A stretch of DNA of 5,860 bases from Clostridiales bacterium (GCA_007134725.1 SLKF01000091.1:1-5860); one strand, 5' to 3'. Positions 1 through 4,740 are shown, counted from the stretch's first letter. The notes: generated by a model from the letters alone, not told the origin. A program made the numbers and translations.

Positions 1-46
1 AATATAGATTGATTTTTCCGTAGGTTTTGATCGTTATTTTATCCAT
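1..46 (-). CDS. ispE: Probable 4-diphosphocytidyl-2-C-methyl-D-erythritol kinase, N-terminal 15 codons only
   Basis: Only the first 15 codons are in the window; the gene continues past the left edge. The visible peptide is MDKITIKTYGKINLY. Its GKINLY matches the conserved N-terminal (A/P)AKINL element of the GHMP kinase IspE, which phosphorylates CDP-methylerythritol in the cytoplasmic MEP isoprenoid pathway. The ATG at 46-44 follows a GGGGG stretch about nine bases upstream, and a good promoter lies at 84-112. The context agrees: in Bacillus subtilis ispE lies close to veg, and veg is nearby here, with the arc operon between. The call rests on a short peptide plus synteny; another GHMP kinase with a similar N-terminus is possible. 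Confidence 0.62.
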   Translation of the reverse strand, partial: MDKITIKTYGKINLY

Positions 47-83
47 CTTTCAACGCCCCCATTGTGTCATGAATTTAATGTTT

Positions 84-112
84 ATTATATCTTAAAACCG
101 GGGACTTGTAAA
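84..112 (-). promoter_or_regulatory. Sigma-A-type promoter for the ispE-like gene
   Basis: Reading the minus strand there is a -35 TTTACA (112-107), a 17-bp spacer and a perfect -10 TATAAT (89-84). Transcription would start near 77, giving a leader of about 30 nt before the ATG at 46. The -35 box directly continues the T-run of the arcC terminator, so the two elements are packed end to end. Confidence 0.6.
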
Positions 113-157
113 AAAAAATTGAAAAAGCTCTCTTCTCCAAAGTGGGAAGAGAGCTTT
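107..157 (-). terminator. Rho-independent terminator of the arcABC operon
   Basis: A perfect 12-bp inverted repeat (AAAGCTCTCTTC at 124-135, GAAGAGAGCTTT at 146-157) encloses a 10-nt loop. On the minus strand it is followed by TTTTC, AA and then a run of nine T. It lies 35 bp after the arcC stop. The plus strand also has a T-rich tail (CTTTTT), so it could work in both directions, but no plus-strand gene is present to use it. Confidence 0.85.
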
Positions 158-191
158 CTTTTTCAGCTTTTTTCATTATACTGATGAATGA

Positions 192-1157
192 TTATCGACT
201 TACAATAATCGTTCCGGTTTTCCCTTCAATACCTTCCTTTGCTTTTTCCAAAGAAGTGATTAAGGTTTTCCGGCCCGGTTTCGACTCCACAAACTTCATG
301 GCGGCCTTTACCTTGGGCAGCATAGACCCGGGAGCAAAGTGCCCTTTTTCCATATAGACTTTTACTTCCTCGATGGTCACCTCGGATAATTCTTTTTGCT
401 CCGGGGTACCAAAATTTATCGCAACTTTTTCTACGGCGGTTAGGATAATGAGCATATCCGCATCCAAAATTTCCGCGATTTTTTCCGAAGCAAAGTCCTT
501 ATCGATGACAGCAGGAACCCCTTCTAAGACACCGTTCCCACGATCAAGTACGGGAACGCCGCCACCACCAACGGTGATTACTACGTGACCGTTATCCACA
601 AGGGTTCGAACGATCGGTGCTTCCACTACATCTACGGGCTCCGGTGAAGCCACTACCCTTCGGTACCCCCGTCCGGAGTCTTCTTTCATTACAAAGCCCA
701 TTTCTTTTTCCAGATTTTTCGCCTCTTCTTCATTAAAGAAGGATCCTATGGGTTTCGTTGGATTTTGAAAACCGGGATCTTTTTCATCCACAACTACTTG
801 GGTTACCACGGTTCCCACGGCTTTATCAATATCCCGTTTAACCATTTCTTCGCGAATCGCCTGTTGTAAATGGTACCCGATATAACCTTGAGACATGGCA
901 CCGCATTCAGGAAACGGCATGATGGGTAGCTCTTTATTTGTAGCTTTTGCCGCTTCGTAGGTGGCCACCAGTTGTCCCACCTGAGGACCATTCCCGTGGG
1001 CGATGATTACTTCATGACCATCCTCAATCAAATCCACGATGGGTTTTGCGGTTTCCTTCGCCGTTTTCATCTGGGCTTTTGCGGTGGTATCTTTCGGATC
1101 TGCCTGAAGAGCATTCCCTCCCAGAGCAATAACAATTCTGCTGTTTTTATTAACCAT
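192..1157 (-). CDS. arcC: Carbamate kinase (arginine deiminase pathway)
   Basis: This 321-residue cytoplasmic enzyme transfers phosphate from carbamoyl phosphate to ADP, giving ATP and carbamate (which decays to CO2 and ammonia). It is the ATP-yielding last step of arginine fermentation. It belongs to the amino acid kinase fold. Visible family motifs are IVIALGGNAL (8-17), HGNGPQVG (54-61), PECGAMSQGYIGYH (83-96), DPGFQNPTKPIGSF (127-140), GYRRVVASPEP (164-174), the GGGGVPV loop (197-203), DKDFASEKIA (219-228) and FAPGSMLPKV (274-283). The length is near the usual 310-315 residues. The ATG at 1157 is supported because the same frame meets a TGA a few codons upstream with no other start between. 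The Shine-Dalgarno is unusual: it is separated from the ATG by a hairpin. It is last in the arcA-arcB-arcC order, 139 bp after arcB. Confidence 0.97.
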   Translation of the reverse strand: MVNKNSRIVIALGGNALQADPKDTTAKAQMKTAKETAKPIVDLIEDGHEVIIAHGNGPQVGQLVATYEAAKATNKELPIMPFPECGAMSQGYIGYHLQQAIREEMVKRDIDKAVGTVVTQVVVDEKDPGFQNPTKPIGSFFNEEEAKNLEKEMGFVMKEDSGRGYRRVVASPEPVDVVEAPIVRTLVDNGHVVITVGGGGVPVLDRGNGVLEGVPAVIDKDFASEKIAEILDADMLIILTAVEKVAINFGTPEQKELSEVTIEEVKVYMEKGHFAPGSMLPKVKAAMKFVESKPGRKTLITSLEKAKEGIEGKTGTIIVSR

Positions 1158-1191
1158 ATTTGTTCGCTGACAATACTGTCAGCTTCCTCCC
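1158..1191 (-). promoter_or_regulatory. Structured ribosome binding site of arcC (hairpin between Shine-Dalgarno and ATG)
   Basis: On the minus strand GGGAGGA (1191-1185) is the only good Shine-Dalgarno, but it lies about 27 nt from the ATG at 1157. The gap holds a perfect 7-bp hairpin (GCTGACA, loop GTAT, TGTCAGC; 1183-1166). If it folds, it is looped out and leaves about 10 nt between GGAGG and the ATG, a normal distance. The repeat is seen directly; its role in initiation is inferred. Confidence 0.55.
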
Positions 1192-1230
1192 TTCTCGATT
1201 CCAAGAATCCTGTTTTTTTCGAACTTGTAA

Positions 1231-1268
1231 AACAGGAACACTTCTATACATCCAGAAGTGTTCCCGTT
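1231..1268. terminator. Intercistronic stem-loop between arcB and arcC (possible attenuator or mRNA-processing/stability hairpin)
   Basis: A 15-bp inverted repeat with one G-U wobble in the arc mRNA (AACAGGAACACTTCT at 1231-1245, AGAAGTGTTCCCGTT at 1254-1268) has an 8-nt loop. In the operon direction (minus strand) only GTTTTAC follows, so termination would be partial at best. On the plus strand TTTTTT follows, a better terminator tail, but no plus-strand gene lies upstream. It begins 28 bp after the arcB stop. Within the operon it could lower arcC relative to arcAB or protect the arcAB 3' end. Confidence 0.6.
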
Positions 1269-1296
1269 TTTTCAAACAATTTCACGGACTGGTAAT

Positions 1297-2292
1297 CTAG
1301 CCCATGGTTGCTACCATTACGGCTTTAATGGTGTGCATTCGGTTTTCTGCTTCATCAAATACCACGGAATGTTTTGAACGGAATACCTCATCGGTAACTT
1401 CCATTGCGGTTAAGCCGAATTTCTCATGGATCTCTTTTCCTACTTCCGTTTCCAGATCATGAAAAGCCGGTAGACAATGCATGAACACCAAATTTTCATT
1501 TCCTGTTTTTCCAACCATGTCCATATTAACCTGATAATCCTTTAGTAATTTGATCCGTTCTTCATATTGATCTTCTTCTCCCATGGAAACCCATACATCG
1601 GTATAGATTACATCCACATCTTTGACCCCTTCTGCCACATCATCGGTTATGGTGATACTTGCCCCGGTTTCTTTTGCAAGCGCTCGCATTTCCCCTACCA
1701 GGTCTTCTGCGGGGAACAATTCTTTGGGTGCTACGGCTCTAAAGTCCATTCCCATTTTTGCTGCACCAATCATTAGGGAATTCCCCATATTGTTTCTTGC
1801 ATCCCCTAGGTATGCAAATTTCACTTTGTTTAAGGGCTTATCCACATGCTCCGTAATGGTCAGTAAATCCGCAAGAATCTGGGTTGGGTGATATAAATCC
1901 GTAAGTCCATTCCAAACCGGGATCCCTGCATGCTTTGCCAAAATATCTACGGTTTCCTGCTTAAATCCTCGAAACTCCATTCCGTCATAAAATCGACCCA
2001 GGACTTTTGCGGTGTCTTCTAAGGATTCTTTCTTTCCCATTTGTGAGTCGCTGGATCCCAGAAAAGTTACATGGGCTCCCTCATCCAAGGCCGCAACTTC
2101 AAAAGCGCAACGGGTTCTTGTAGAGGCTTTTTGAAACAAGAGCACCACATTTTTCCCATCCAAGGCCTTTTCTTTACTTCCGGTTCGTTTCTTGGCTTTG
2201 AGATCCTTGGACAGATCCAACAGGTATTGAATTTCTTCCGGAGTGAAATCCTTTAAGGTCACAAAGTTTCTTCCTTTTAAATTTACTGGCAT
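1297..2292 (-). CDS. arcB: Ornithine carbamoyltransferase, probably catabolic (ArcB/ArgF family)
   Basis: This 331-residue cytoplasmic enzyme catalyses citrulline + phosphate <=> ornithine + carbamoyl phosphate; between arcA and arcC it should run in the catabolic direction. Visible motifs are the carbamoyl-phosphate loop STRTR (57-61), the HPTQ motif (135-138), DVWVSMG of the ornithine-binding SMG loop (232-238) and HCLPAFHD with the active-site Cys (272-279). The C-terminal part [13 protein letters not shown] (292-304) is typical of this family. The ATG at 2292 has an excellent AAGGAGG (2307-2301) eight bases upstream. It starts 49 bp after the arcA stop; a small 5-bp hairpin (2315-2328) lies in that gap. 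The sequence alone does not strictly separate catabolic ArcB from biosynthetic ArgF, so the symbol follows the operon context. Confidence 0.96.
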   Translation of the reverse strand: MPVNLKGRNFVTLKDFTPEEIQYLLDLSKDLKAKKRTGSKEKALDGKNVVLLFQKASTRTRCAFEVAALDEGAHVTFLGSSDSQMGKKESLEDTAKVLGRFYDGMEFRGFKQETVDILAKHAGIPVWNGLTDLYHPTQILADLLTITEHVDKPLNKVKFAYLGDARNNMGNSLMIGAAKMGMDFRAVAPKELFPAEDLVGEMRALAKETGASITITDDVAEGVKDVDVIYTDVWVSMGEEDQYEERIKLLKDYQVNMDMVGKTGNENLVFMHCLPAFHDLETEVGKEIHEKFGLTAMEVTDEVFRSKHSVVFDEAENRMHTIKAVMVATMG

Positions 2293-2341
2293 GGTTCATT
2301 CCTCCTTGGTTTTTGTAAGTATCCTTACTTATTTGCTTGAT

Positions 2342-3571
2342 TTATTTCAAATCTTCTCTTACTAAGGGCATAGACATGCATCTTGGGCCACCCCGGCCTC
2401 TAACAAGTTCCGAACCTTCGATTTCTACGACTTCAATGCCGTGACTGCGAAGGGTCTTATTGGAGACTTCATTTCGATTGTAGGTCACCACAACCCCGGG
2501 AGCAATGGCTAAGGTGTTGGTGCTGTCGTTCCATTGTTCTCTTGCTGCCGTGATGGGGTCTCCGCCTCCACTCTGAATGAGGGTTACCGAGGGCAGTTTT
2601 AAAACATCCTGCAGGGCTTCTTTCAAGCTGGGTTTCTCTTTTACAGAAAGCCCTTTTTTCCCGGGAGTGATTTCATACGCTCTGAGTGCTTTTTCAATTC
2701 CGGGATAGATGGTAAACTTGTCGTGGTCCACCATGGTAAACACCGTATCTAAGTGCATATAGGCTCGGGTAAAGGGGATTTGTATGGCCAGTACCTTTTT
2801 TACCGGGGACTTGTCGAAAAGTCGTTCAGCAATAATTTCCACAGCTCTTGCAGAGGTTCTTTCACTGACTCCTATGGCCACCACTTCATCACTGAGAACT
2901 AAAACGTCTCCGCCTTCGATACTGCTTTTTTCTTTGTAATCGTACCAAAGGGGGGTCTCTTCTTTTTTTATTAAGGGATGATATTCATATACATATTGTA
3001 AAAACATGGTTTCCCGATCTCTGGCAGGCGTATTCATTTTGCTGATGCTTAAACCATCTCCAATCACCGCTCCCGGATCTCGAGTGAAATACAAATTCGG
3101 AATCGGATTGATGTAAAAGGGATAGTCCCGTTGAATATAATCTCCCAGGCTCCGTTTTTCCTGGCCGGAATTTAATTCCGATTTCAATAGCCCGGATATG
3201 GCAATTTCCACCAGTTCCCCTGCTGATTTTCCTTGCAGGAACTGTCGGATTTCCTCATTAATACGATCATTGTCTTCTCCTGCGATTTCGATAAGCTCAT
3301 CAATGAAATTTTTCTTGACCTGTTCATCTTCCAAAACTTCTTCTAAGAGTTTTTCATAATAATACACCCTGGTTCCTCGATCCTCCATTACCTTAGCGAA
3401 GGCATCATGTTCTTTTTGCATTTGGTATAACCAGGGAATATCATCAAACAAAAGTTCTTCCAGATAAGCAGGGGTCAATCGTTCCAATTCTTTCCCCGGA
3501 CGATGAAGCATAACGGCTTTTAGCTTTCCAATTTCTGAGGTTACATGTAAAAAACCTTTTGAATTTGTCAC
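2342..3571 (-). CDS. arcA: Arginine deiminase
   Basis: This enzyme hydrolyses L-arginine to citrulline and ammonia, the first step of the arginine deiminase pathway, in the cytoplasm. It belongs to the guanidino-group-modifying superfamily. With the start chosen here it has 409 residues, the usual family length. Motifs are SEIGKLKAVMLHRPGKELE (12-30), LFDDIPWL (41-48), NLYFTRDP (159-166), IEGGD (218-222), YMHLDTVFTM (271-280) with the catalytic His273, and GRGGPRCMSMPLVRE (392-406) with the nucleophile Cys398. Asp165, Glu219 and Asp275 occupy the substrate-binding positions. I start at the GTG at 3571 because AAAGGAG (3585-3579) lies seven bases upstream and the peptide then begins MTNSKGFLHVTSEIG, as in homologues. 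An in-frame ATG at 3613 would add 14 residues but lacks a good ribosome binding site. It is the first gene of arcABC. Confidence 0.97.
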   Translation of the reverse strand: MTNSKGFLHVTSEIGKLKAVMLHRPGKELERLTPAYLEELLFDDIPWLYQMQKEHDAFAKVMEDRGTRVYYYEKLLEEVLEDEQVKKNFIDELIEIAGEDNDRINEEIRQFLQGKSAGELVEIAISGLLKSELNSGQEKRSLGDYIQRDYPFYINPIPNLYFTRDPGAVIGDGLSISKMNTPARDRETMFLQYVYEYHPLIKKEETPLWYDYKEKSSIEGGDVLVLSDEVVAIGVSERTSARAVEIIAERLFDKSPVKKVLAIQIPFTRAYMHLDTVFTMVDHDKFTIYPGIEKALRAYEITPGKKGLSVKEKPSLKEALQDVLKLPSVTLIQSGGGDPITAAREQWNDSTNTLAIAPGVVVTYNRNEVSNKTLRSHGIEVVEIEGSELVRGRGGPRCMSMPLVREDLK

Positions 3572-3670
3572 AGTAAAGCTCCTTTCTCTCATAGGATTTG
3601 AACTTGGTATCATAAGGTCTTATCTTTCTTTCATCCTTCTTACCTATTCTTGCTTTTCTTGCTTAGTTAC

Positions 3671-3699
3671 AGTATATATTCCATTGATGCATAAATCAA
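3671..3699 (-). promoter_or_regulatory. Sigma-A-type promoter of the arcABC operon
   Basis: On the minus strand there is a -35 TTGATT (3699-3694), a 17-bp spacer and a -10 TATACT (3676-3671). Transcription would start near 3664, giving a leader of about 93 nt before the GTG at 3571. This is the best promoter match between the veg terminator and arcA. Confidence 0.65.
3684..3699. promoter_or_regulatory. Candidate Crp/Fnr-family operator overlapping the arc -35 box
   Basis: TTGAT-N6-ATCAA (TTGATGCATAAATCAA on the plus strand) is a perfect 5-6-5 inverted repeat covering the -35 and part of the spacer. The half-sites equal the FNR consensus, but the N6 spacing is that of CRP-type sites rather than FNR's N4. 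Crp/Fnr-family regulators such as ArcR control arc operons in several Firmicutes. The position suggests repression or switching; which protein binds is unknown. Confidence 0.35.
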
Positions 3700-3729
3700 G
3701 TGGCTAATTTTGTGGCTTTTCATTGGTTT

Positions 3730-3746
3730 TATACAGCCACTGTATA
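3730..3746. promoter_or_regulatory. Perfect 7-3-7 inverted repeat upstream of the arc promoter (operator candidate)
   Basis: TATACAG-CCA-CTGTATA is a perfect palindrome centred about 40 bp upstream of the -35 box, a typical activator or upstream operator position. Its AGCCACT core recurs in inverted form as AGTGGCT at 3699-3705 and GTGGCT at 3712-3717. The right half runs into TGTATATTTTTGCATT (3741-3756), which resembles an ArgR box. No regulator can be assigned with certainty. Confidence 0.4.
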
Positions 3747-3803
3747 TTTTTGCATTCCCTTTGCCCAATTTGTTTTTACTTTTGCTCATAGAGGGTTTTT
3801 TCG

Positions 3804-3855
3804 ATTGTAATTTTACAATATCATGAATAAAGATAATTTGGAATTCATATTCATA
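3804..3855. promoter_or_regulatory. Upstream arc control region: 7-2-7 inverted repeat and two ARG-box-like sites
   Basis: Three elements lie 105-160 bp upstream of the arc -35 box. ATTGTAA-TT-TTACAAT (3804-3819) is a perfect 7-2-7 inverted repeat. CATGAATAAAGATAATTT (3822-3839) and, on the opposite strand, TATGAATATGAATTCCAA (3855-3838) each match the Bacillus ArgR/AhrC consensus CATGAATAAAAATKCAAK at 13 of 18 positions by my hand count. In AT-rich DNA this is suggestive rather than conclusive. ArgR/AhrC activates arginine catabolic operons in Bacillus, so control by arginine is a sensible inference. Confidence 0.4.
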
Positions 3856-3886
3856 ATTTAGAATTTTTAAAATAGTTTTTTTCCAA

Positions 3887-3918
3887 GAAAAAACCACCTA
3901 TTATTAATAATAGGTGGT
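3887..3918 (-). terminator. Rho-independent terminator of veg
   Basis: ACCACCTATTATT / AATAATAGGTGGT (3893-3918) is a perfect 13+13 palindrome, in practice an 11-bp stem with a 4-nt loop, followed on the minus strand by TTTTTT. It begins six bases after the veg stop. The plus strand has no T-run after it, so it is directional. It isolates veg from the arc operon. Confidence 0.9.
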
Positions 3919-3923
3919 ATGCA

Positions 3924-4190
3924 TTAATTAACCTCAATCGGTTCGTGTTGAGTGCTGAATGTCAATTCTACTGTGGAAGTCAATACATCCGAATAGCTGT
4001 AACAAATTCTTCTGTCTGCGTCAAATTCGCCTTCAATTTTAACGACGAATATACTCGGATAGGTGCTCTCTAATACGCCTTCTTTCACCATCACTTTCTT
4101 TCGGCCTTTGTCCGCTTTCAAGGTAACTTTCTGACCGATGTAACCTGTAATGTTCTTTCTGATTTGATCTAACGTATTCCCGTTCGCCAA
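3924..4190 (-). CDS. veg: Veg family protein
   Basis: This small cytoplasmic protein (88 residues) belongs to the Veg family, conserved and highly expressed in Firmicutes. In Bacillus subtilis Veg has been linked to biofilm matrix gene expression; its biochemical activity is not settled. Characteristic segments are GQKVTLKADKGRKK (19-32), GVLESTYPSIFVV (38-50) and the very conserved CYSYSDVLTSTVELTF (63-78). Length and motifs match the 86-residue B. subtilis protein. I choose the TTG at 4190 because GAGGGTGG (4202-4195) lies just upstream and the peptide then begins MANGNTLDQI, like known Veg proteins. Another in-frame TTG at 4208 lies on the far side of that Shine-Dalgarno and would add six residues. 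It is a single-gene unit with two tandem promoters and its own terminator. Confidence 0.93.
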   Translation of the reverse strand: MANGNTLDQIRKNITGYIGQKVTLKADKGRKKVMVKEGVLESTYPSIFVVKIEGEFDADRRICYSYSDVLTSTVELTFSTQHEPIEVN

Positions 4191-4233
4191 AGAACCACCC
4201 TCTTTCAAATGATTAACGCATATCTACATTCCT

Positions 4234-4262
4234 ATCTTACCATATAACATGGGTTTTGTCAA
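4234..4262 (-). promoter_or_regulatory. veg proximal promoter (sigma-A type)
   Basis: On the minus strand there is a perfect -35 TTGACA (4262-4257), a 17-bp spacer and a -10 TAAGAT (4239-4234). The predicted start is near 4227, about 37 nt before the TTG start codon at 4190. Confidence 0.75.
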
Positions 4263-4266
4263 ATGA

Positions 4267-4283
4267 GTAAACTAATAGTTTAC
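4267..4283. repeat. Perfect 7-3-7 palindrome between the two veg promoters (operator candidate)
   Basis: GTAAACT-AAT-AGTTTAC overlaps the -10 box of the distal veg promoter and ends four bases upstream of the -35 of the proximal one. This could block the distal promoter or touch RNA polymerase at the proximal one. The symmetry is exact; the binding protein is unknown. Confidence 0.45.
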
Positions 4284-4305
4284 ATCGATCCACACTATTT
4301 GTCAA
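4277..4305 (-). promoter_or_regulatory. veg distal promoter (sigma-A type)
   Basis: On the minus strand there is a perfect -35 TTGACA (4305-4300), a 17-bp spacer and a -10 TAAACT (4282-4277). It lies 43 bp upstream of the proximal promoter, with its -10 inside the palindrome at 4267-4283. Tandem promoters are also known for veg in Bacillus subtilis. Confidence 0.6.
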
Positions 4306-4315
4306 ACTTATTCTT

Positions 4316-4345
4316 AAAAAAAAGACCCAATTATTTTTGGGTCTT
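4316..4345 (-). terminator. Rho-independent terminator of the HesB-like selenoprotein gene
   Basis: AAGACCCAA (4322-4330) and TTGGGTCTT (4337-4345) form a perfect 9-bp stem with a 6-nt loop. The minus strand continues the stem end into a run of eight T. It lies 33 bp after the selenoprotein stop codon. There is no T-run on the plus-strand side. Confidence 0.85.
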
Positions 4346-4378
4346 AAAAAAAAAGATTTTAACACTATTTTTTAACGG

Positions 4379-4666
4379 TTAACAACCGCCGCCAGCGGCA
4401 GACATGTAAACCACAAATCCTTTTCTCAGCATGCCGCTCTTGTAATCCACAGTGACACCTTCGATTTGTCGATCTAATTCTTTTTCCACTAAAAAGCGGT
4501 ATCCTTCAACTTCTTTAATATTATCGTCTTCTTTTGACTCGTCCAGAGTCATTCCAAAAGTTGGGCCGCCTCACCCGACACCTTGCACAAAAATTCTTAG
4601 ATGTTTATTGTCAGAGTTTTGGTTTTTAAGTTCATTCTTTGCATTTTCTGTAAGTCTTATATCCAT
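4379..4666 (-). CDS. HesB/IscA-related selenoprotein (in-frame UGA read as selenocysteine)
   Basis: The reading frame from the ATG at 4666 to the TAA at 4379 encodes 95 residues if the TGA at codon 32 (4573-4571) is read as selenocysteine. The N-terminal half begins MDIRLTENAKNELK and reaches IFVQGVG-Sec-GGPTFGMTLDE (25-43). Sec sits where HesB/IscA A-type iron-sulfur carriers have their first conserved Cys. A family of small HesB-like proteins with Sec or Cys here is known (TIGRFAM HesB_rel_seleno). The rest, EGYRFLVEKELDRQIEGVTVDYKSG...GFVVYMSAAGGGC, reads in frame without disruption to a C-terminal Cys95. Sec32 and Cys95 are the only thiol/selenol residues; the usual C-terminal Cys-Gly-Cys is reduced to one Cys. 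AAGGAGGA (4679-4672) lies just before the ATG. Its role is probably iron-sulfur or redox related, but this is inferred from the family. The alternative, a nonsense mutation, is unlikely given the intact downstream half and the hairpin. Confidence 0.9.
4531..4560 (-). promoter_or_regulatory. Candidate bacterial SECIS element
   Basis: In the mRNA, directly after the UGA, the upper stem GACUC/GAGUC (4550-4546 and 4540-4536) closes a 5-nt loop UGGAC (4545-4541). A lower stem CUUUU/AAAAG (4560-4556 and 4535-4531) is set off by a GGAAU bulge. The first loop base lies 25 nt after the UGA and the second loop base is G. This agrees with the published bacterial SECIS model: a small apical loop with a G among its first two bases, at a fixed range downstream of UGA. 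SelB would bind here. The pairing was worked out by hand. Confidence 0.7.
4571..4573 (-). other. UGA selenocysteine codon (residue 32 of the HesB-like protein)
   Basis: The plus strand reads TCA, so the minus-strand mRNA has UGA between GGG (Gly31) and GGC (Gly33). Standard gene callers would stop here and report either a 31-codon fragment or a truncated protein starting at Met39. Sec insertion needs selA, selB, selC and selD elsewhere in the genome; none are in this window. Confidence 0.87.
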
Positions 4667-4686
4667 AATAATCCTCCTTTTTCAAT

Positions 4687-4704
4687 ACCCCCTTACCAGG
4701 GGGT
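4687..4704. repeat. 6-bp G/C hairpin at the 5' end of the selenoprotein mRNA
   Basis: ACCCCC (4687-4692) and GGGGGT (4699-4704) are inverted repeats with a 6-nt loop. Given the promoter at 4712-4740, transcription should begin near 4705, so the hairpin would form at the extreme 5' end of the message, eight bases before the Shine-Dalgarno. On the plus strand it is followed by TTTCTTTATT and resembles a short terminator, which could stop antisense transcription, but there is no plus-strand gene to its left. Confidence 0.5.
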
Positions 4705-4711
4705 TTTCTTT

Positions 4712-4740
4712 ATTATAAACTGTTCCTAGCTAAAAGTCAA
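4712..4740 (-). promoter_or_regulatory. Sigma-A-type promoter of the HesB-like selenoprotein gene
   Basis: On the minus strand there is a -35 TTGACT (4740-4735), a 17-bp spacer and a perfect -10 TATAAT (4717-4712). This is among the strongest matches in the window. It gives a leader of about 39 nt containing the 4687-4704 hairpin and the AAGGAGGA ribosome binding site. Confidence 0.75.

Noticed and set aside
142..588. Two 71-codon plus-strand ORFs
   Set aside because: Both are antisense shadows of arcC, whose motifs are unambiguous.
972..1295. 107-codon plus-strand ORF
   Set aside because: It lies opposite arcC and the arcB-arcC spacer, contains the complement of the hairpins, and resembles no protein family.
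1567..2256. Three plus-strand ORFs of 61-89 codons
   Set aside because: They are antisense to arcB and show no start signals or recognisable domains.
2315..2328. Hairpin GTAAG-TATC-CTTAC between arcA and arcB as a terminator
   Set aside because: It is only a 5-bp A/T-rich stem without a T-tail in the operon direction; at most a minor mRNA feature.
3667..3897. 76-codon minus-strand ORF between veg and arcA
   Set aside because: It starts inside the veg terminator hairpin and spans the arc operators and promoter. It has no ribosome binding site and an AT-driven composition rich in Lys and Ile, so it is not treated as a gene.
4571..4573. TGA as a pseudogene mutation or as a tryptophan codon of an alternative code
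   Set aside because: Tryptophan is TGG elsewhere in the window, the downstream half is intact, the codon aligns with the family's conserved Cys, and a SECIS-like hairpin follows.
4452..4718. 88-codon plus-strand ORF
   Set aside because: It is the antisense shadow of the selenoprotein gene and its promoter, with no Shine-Dalgarno or promoter of its own.
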